A stretch of 64,000 bases of DNA from Lacisediminimonas profundi (GTDB taxonomy: Bacteria > Pseudomonadota > Gammaproteobacteria > Burkholderiales > Burkholderiaceae_D), in the NCBI RefSeq assembly GCF_008831265.1, contig NZ_VTTH01000006.1:62001-126000 (forward strand), given 5' to 3'. The translations under genes and the position numbers were made by a program. Position 1 is the stretch's first letter. Each line of letters opens with the position of its first letter. Shown here in pieces: positions 60,972-64,000 of this stretch. The notes beneath the pieces are model-generated. The model was not told where the DNA came from. It searched no databases and saw only the letters and a program-made list of their open reading frames with translations.

Positions 60972-61928
60972 ATGAATTCCATACCAGTCAAAGTCAGCCG
61001 CAAGAGCCGGGAAGCCGAGGATATTTTCAGCTACGAACTGGTCAGCGCAGATGGCTCCCCATTGCCAGCCTTCACCGCCGGCGCGCATATCGATGTGCAG
61101 GTGCGTCCCGGCCTGATCCGCCAATACTCGCTGTGCAACGACCCTGGCGAGCGACATCGTTATGTGATCGGCGTGCTGCGCGACCCGGCGTCGCGCGGCG
61201 GCTCGGTGGCCATCCACGCCGGCATCGGCGAAGGCGACATCATTGAAGTCAGCGAGCCCCGAAACCTGTTTCCGTTGATGTCGGCCCGAAAGACACTGCT
61301 GTTCGCTGGCGGCATTGGCGTCACGCCGCTGCTATCGATGACGGAACAGTTGTCGAAAACGGGCTCGGATTTCAGCTTGCATTACTGCACCCGTTCGATC
61401 GAACGTACCGCATTTCGCGACCGGATCGCGGCGTCGCGCTTCGCCGACCAGGTCCACTTTCACCTGGACGACGGCGCCGCAGCACAAAGGCTCGACCTGC
61501 AGGCGCTGCTGGGTCATCCCGATGCCGACACGAATTTGTACGTGTGCGGTCCGGCCGGCTTCATCGAATATGTGACCGGCACTGCCCGTACGCTCGGCTG
61601 GCCGGCCCGGTGCCTGCATGTGGAGTACTTCACGGCGGCGCCGCAAGATGCGTCCGGCGACGATGGCTTCGAAGTGCGGATTGCGAGCTCAGGTGAGGTG
61701 ATTGCCGTTGCGCCGGGGCAGTCGGTGGTGGCCGCACTCGGCGAGCACGGGATCGAGATACCCCTGTCGTGCGAGCAGGGTTTCTGCGGAACCTGCCTGA
61801 CCGGCGTGCTGGAGGGCACTCCCGACCATCGCGATATCTTCCTCACCGACGAGGAGCGCAGCCGCAATGACCAGTTCACGCCCTGCTGTTCGCGCTCCAG
61901 GACCAGGATGCTGGTGCTCGACCTGTAA
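60972..61928 (+). CDS. PDR/VanB-type reductase (FMN, NADH, 2Fe-2S)
   Basis: A 318-residue phthalate-dioxygenase-reductase-type flavoprotein. The FMN motif RQYSLCND lies near residues 50-57. The NAD motif FAGGIGVTPLLSM is near 110-122, with YVCGPAGFIEYV later. The C-terminal plant-type ferredoxin has CEQGFCGTC and a fourth Cys in FTPCCS. It passes NADH electrons to the Rieske oxygenase at 49971; the alpha-only oxygenase with a PDR reductase is the normal class IA pairing. The start at 60972 (MNSIPVK) is preferred to one 11 codons earlier. It is the last plus-strand gene of the operon. Confidence 0.94.
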   Translation: MNSIPVKVSRKSREAEDIFSYELVSADGSPLPAFTAGAHIDVQVRPGLIRQYSLCNDPGERHRYVIGVLRDPASRGGSVAIHAGIGEGDIIEVSEPRNLFPLMSARKTLLFAGGIGVTPLLSMTEQLSKTGSDFSLHYCTRSIERTAFRDRIAASRFADQVHFHLDDGAAAQRLDLQALLGHPDADTNLYVCGPAGFIEYVTGTARTLGWPARCLHVEYFTAAPQDASGDDGFEVRIASSGEVIAVAPGQSVVAALGEHGIEIPLSCEQGFCGTCLTGVLEGTPDHRDIFLTDEERSRNDQFTPCCSRSRTRMLVLDL

Positions 61929-61984
61929 GGGCCGCTGCCGCTGGACCAATCAAACCCGGCGGCGGAATCGCCAATCGCGCCGTC

Positions 61985-62842
61985 TCAATACGCTTCCGAG
62001 AGCTGGTCCAGCAGGTTCAGTGAAGAAACCTGCAGCGGCATCAGGCGCGCGCAGGCCAGCAGTTCGGCGGCCATCTGGTCGACTGCCTCGTCGCTGAAAT
62101 CGGCGGAGTGCCCGGTCAGCGCAATGCATCCGACCGCCCGCCGGTCCCATGAATGGAAGTTGGCCGACAACGCGCTCAGCCCGTCATAGAACTCGTCGCG
62201 CACCAGCGAATAGCCGCGCGAGGCAGCAAGCTCGAGATCGGCCTGCAAGGCTGCTTCCGAGGTGATGGTGGAAGATGTGTACGTGGCATAGGGCGCCGCG
62301 CCCAGCAGCGCCTTGCGGCGGGCGGGTCCCATTGCGAGCAGCAGCGCCTTGCCTGGTCCGGATGCATGCAGCGGCCCCTGCAACCAGTTGGAGTAGTAGG
62401 GACTGAGCGAGCCGGCGGACTGCATGATGTCGACCACGACCCGTTCCGTGCCGAGATAGGCCACCAGCACCACTGTCTTGGAGACCTTGGCCGCCAGTTC
62501 ACGGATGATCGGATCGGCCTCCCTGCGCAACTGCTCCAGCGGATGCATCAGCGGCAGCGGCCGCATTGCCTTGGGCGAAGCAAGATAGCGTTTGCCATCG
62601 CCCACCCGGATCAGTTGGCGCGCCTCTTCGAGCGCGCGCAGCAGGCGCAAGGTGGTGCTCTGGTCGAGGTCGACCTCGCCTGCGATTTCTGCCAGCGACA
62701 GGGCACGTCCCGCGGGGATCAGCACATCCATGATGGCCAGCCCGCGTGACAGGGTGCCCGACCGCAGGCTGCTGCCGCTGTCGGCTACAGCCTCCAGCCC
62801 TTCGTCGCTTGCCATCTTTGGCGCGGGAGATCGTTTGGACAT
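61985..62842 (-). CDS. IclR-family transcriptional regulator
   Basis: A 285-residue IclR regulator. The winged helix is at residues about 25-85: LSRGLAIMDVLIPAGRALSLAEIAGEVDLDQSTTLRLLRAL (one HTH block, key residues RGLxIL, LxLxEIAxxxxLxxSTxxRLL). The effector-binding domain includes VVLVAYLGTERVVVDIMQSAG and PLHASGPGKALLLAMG, the latter an IclR signature. It is convergent with the reductase and lies downstream of the ThDP enzyme gene on the same strand. It probably senses an aromatic or keto-acid intermediate of this island. Confidence 0.93.
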   Translation of the reverse strand: MSKRSPAPKMASDEGLEAVADSGSSLRSGTLSRGLAIMDVLIPAGRALSLAEIAGEVDLDQSTTLRLLRALEEARQLIRVGDGKRYLASPKAMRPLPLMHPLEQLRREADPIIRELAAKVSKTVVLVAYLGTERVVVDIMQSAGSLSPYYSNWLQGPLHASGPGKALLLAMGPARRKALLGAAPYATYTSSTITSEAALQADLELAASRGYSLVRDEFYDGLSALSANFHSWDRRAVGCIALTGHSADFSDEAVDQMAAELLACARLMPLQVSSLNLLDQLSEAY

Positions 62843-62939
62843 GTGTCAGGGTGCCAGGGTCAGAAGTAAATGACGCTTGAGAGCGCAGAGCAAGTCACGC
62901 GCCAGGCATGCGCAAAACCTGGCGCCATCTGCCAGGTTT

Positions 62940-64000
62940 TCAAGCCTGGCCACGTCCGGCTGCAATCGCCGCCGCCCGCACCTCGTCCAGCGTGAATGCC
63001 GGGCTGATCGCCTGCGGGTCAATCAGGCAATGGATGATGGACGGCCGCCCCGACGCCCTTGCCCGCGCAAAGGCCGGCGCAAACTCTTCCGTGCGCTCCA
63101 CCCTCTCGCCATGGCCGCCGAAGGCTTTGGCATAGGCGGAAAAGTCCGGATTGCGCAGTTGGGTCGCGCTGATGCGTCCCGGATATTCCCGCTCCTGGTG
63201 CATGCGGATGGTGCCATACATGCCATTGTCGACGACGATTACCACCACCGGCAGGTCGTACTGTACCGCCGTGGCGAACTCTTGCCCGTTCATCAGGAAG
63301 CAGCCATCGCCCGCAAAGGCGATCACCGTGCGGCCGGGGAACACCCGCTGCGCACCGACCGCAGCCGGGACGCCATACCCCATGGATCCGGAGGTCGGCG
63401 CGAGCTGCGTGCCGAAGGCGCGAAAGCGATAGAAGCGGTGTATCCAGGTGGCATAGTTGCCGGCACCGTTGCAGATGATGGCATCGGCCGGCAGTGTTTG
63501 GTTAAGGTAGTCCATCACCTCCGCCATCTGCAGGTCGCCGGGTGTGCGGATCGCGCTGGCATCGCTCCACGCCAGGTAGTCGGCGCGGGCCTGCTCGCGA
63601 TAGCTGCTGCGCGACACCGAGGGCGCCACTTTGGCCTGCCGCAGCGCCTGGACGAAGGCGGCCGGGCTTGCATTGATAGCCAGGTCAGGGCGGTACACCC
63701 GACCCAGTTCGCTGCTGTCGGGATGGACATGCACCAGCTTCTGGCTCGGCGCCGGGATCCCGAGCAGCTGGTAACCTTGGCTGGGCACCTCGGACATGCG
63801 GCTGCCCACCAGGATCACCAGGTCAGCCTGCTTCGCGCGCGCCACCAGCTGCGGGTTCGGGCCGAAACCAAGGTCGCCTGCAAAGCACGGGTTTTCAACG
63901 GAAAACAGCATCTGCCGCCGCAGCGACACCGTCACGGGGATGTCCCACTGGCGGGCGATGTCCTCGAATTCGCCGACCGCCTGGGCCGACCAGCGGGAGC
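62940..64000 (-). CDS. Thiamine-diphosphate-dependent enzyme, acetolactate-synthase-like (5' end outside window)
   Basis: The frame is open from the window edge (residues SRWSAQAVGEFEDIARQWDIPV at 63933-63998) to a stop at 62940, giving at least 352 residues. This is the middle and C-terminal part of an IlvB/benzoylformate-decarboxylase-type enzyme. The ThDP/Mg motif is GDGCFLMNGQEFATAVQYDLPVVVIVVDN (key residues GDG and the NN-equivalent DN at its end), preceded by TSGSMGYGVPAAVGA. The N-terminal domain with the catalytic Glu is outside the window. It could be a decarboxylase of a 2-keto acid formed in the catabolic pathway. An internal GTG at 63935 is not the real start, because the homologous frame continues upstream. 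Confidence 0.9.
   Translation of the reverse strand, partial: SRWSAQAVGEFEDIARQWDIPVTVSLRRQMLFSVENPCFAGDLGFGPNPQLVARAKQADLVILVGSRMSEVPSQGYQLLGIPAPSQKLVHVHPDSSELGRVYRPDLAINASPAAFVQALRQAKVAPSVSRSSYREQARADYLAWSDASAIRTPGDLQMAEVMDYLNQTLPADAIICNGAGNYATWIHRFYRFRAFGTQLAPTSGSMGYGVPAAVGAQRVFPGRTVIAFAGDGCFLMNGQEFATAVQYDLPVVVIVVDNGMYGTIRMHQEREYPGRISATQLRNPDFSAYAKAFGGHGERVERTEEFAPAFARARASGRPSIIHCLIDPQAISPAFTLDEVRAAAIAAGRGQA

Noticed and set aside
1-64000. CRISPR arrays, rRNA, tRNA and insertion-sequence transposases
   Set aside because: No regularly spaced repeats with unique spacers, no rRNA or tRNA stretch and no transposase gene were found; the repeats present are short tandem units or single palindromes.

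Overview
The window is GC-rich and gene-dense. It looks like a chromosomal segment of a betaproteobacterium of the order Burkholderiales, possibly an Oxalobacteraceae-type genome. The reasons are two Bug-type tricarboxylate-transporter binding proteins, a DUF4148 protein, a WxxGxW-repeat protein, LysR/MarR/IclR-controlled catabolic genes and a Liv-type transporter. The genus is an inference; no rRNA or tRNA gene is visible to anchor it.

Layout. (1) 1-7,900: the 3' end of a sensor histidine kinase, a WxxGxW envelope protein, a gamma-glutamyltransferase homologue next to a Bug binding protein, a DUF4148 protein with a strong terminator, a LysR regulator and malate synthase G. (2) 7,961-28,880: one compact minus-strand operon of about 21 kb. 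It encodes a flagellar-type rod, P/L rings, hook, MS ring, export ATPase complex and export gate, in the order flgF-flgG-flgA-flgH-flgI-flgB-flgC-fliE-fliF-[short FliG-position gene]-fliH-fliI-fliJ-fliK-flgD-flgE-fliM-fliN-fliO-fliP-fliQ-fliR-flhB-flhA-TPR-TPR. It has no flagellin, cap, hook-filament junction, flagellar chaperone, stator, chemotaxis or flagellar regulator gene. (3) 28,881-32,000: a decayed-looking ImmA/IrrE-like gene, a GYD-domain protein, a CBS-pair protein and a yeast-type cytosine deaminase. (4) 32,029-39,006: LysR regulator, acyl-CoA synthetase, DECR-like reductase, acyl-CoA dehydrogenase, a second Bug protein and a nitronate monooxygenase-like protein, which together suggest uptake, activation and oxidation of an organic acid. 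(5) 39,145-47,829: a giant cyclic beta-1,2-glucan synthase. (6) 47,901-64,000: a catabolic island with a Rieske oxygenase and PDR-type reductase, LigA/LigB-like extradiol dioxygenase, MarR regulator, complete Liv ABC transporter, gamma-glutamyltransferase-like enzyme, RidA protein, dienelactone hydrolase, SDRs, an IclR regulator and a partial ThDP enzyme.

The most notable item is region 2. Every axial and export part needed to build a hook-basal-body-like secretion conduit is present and intact. The parts linked to rotation and filament building are absent or altered: the FliG-position protein has only 178 residues, FliM lacks the CheY-binding peptide, FlhB has NPTR instead of NPTH, FlgH has no lipobox, and two TPR proteins are appended. 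Short tandem repeats are also unusually common in this operon. I read it as a candidate flagellum-derived, non-motile type III secretion apparatus. The alternative is a second flagellum whose filament and motor genes lie elsewhere in the genome.
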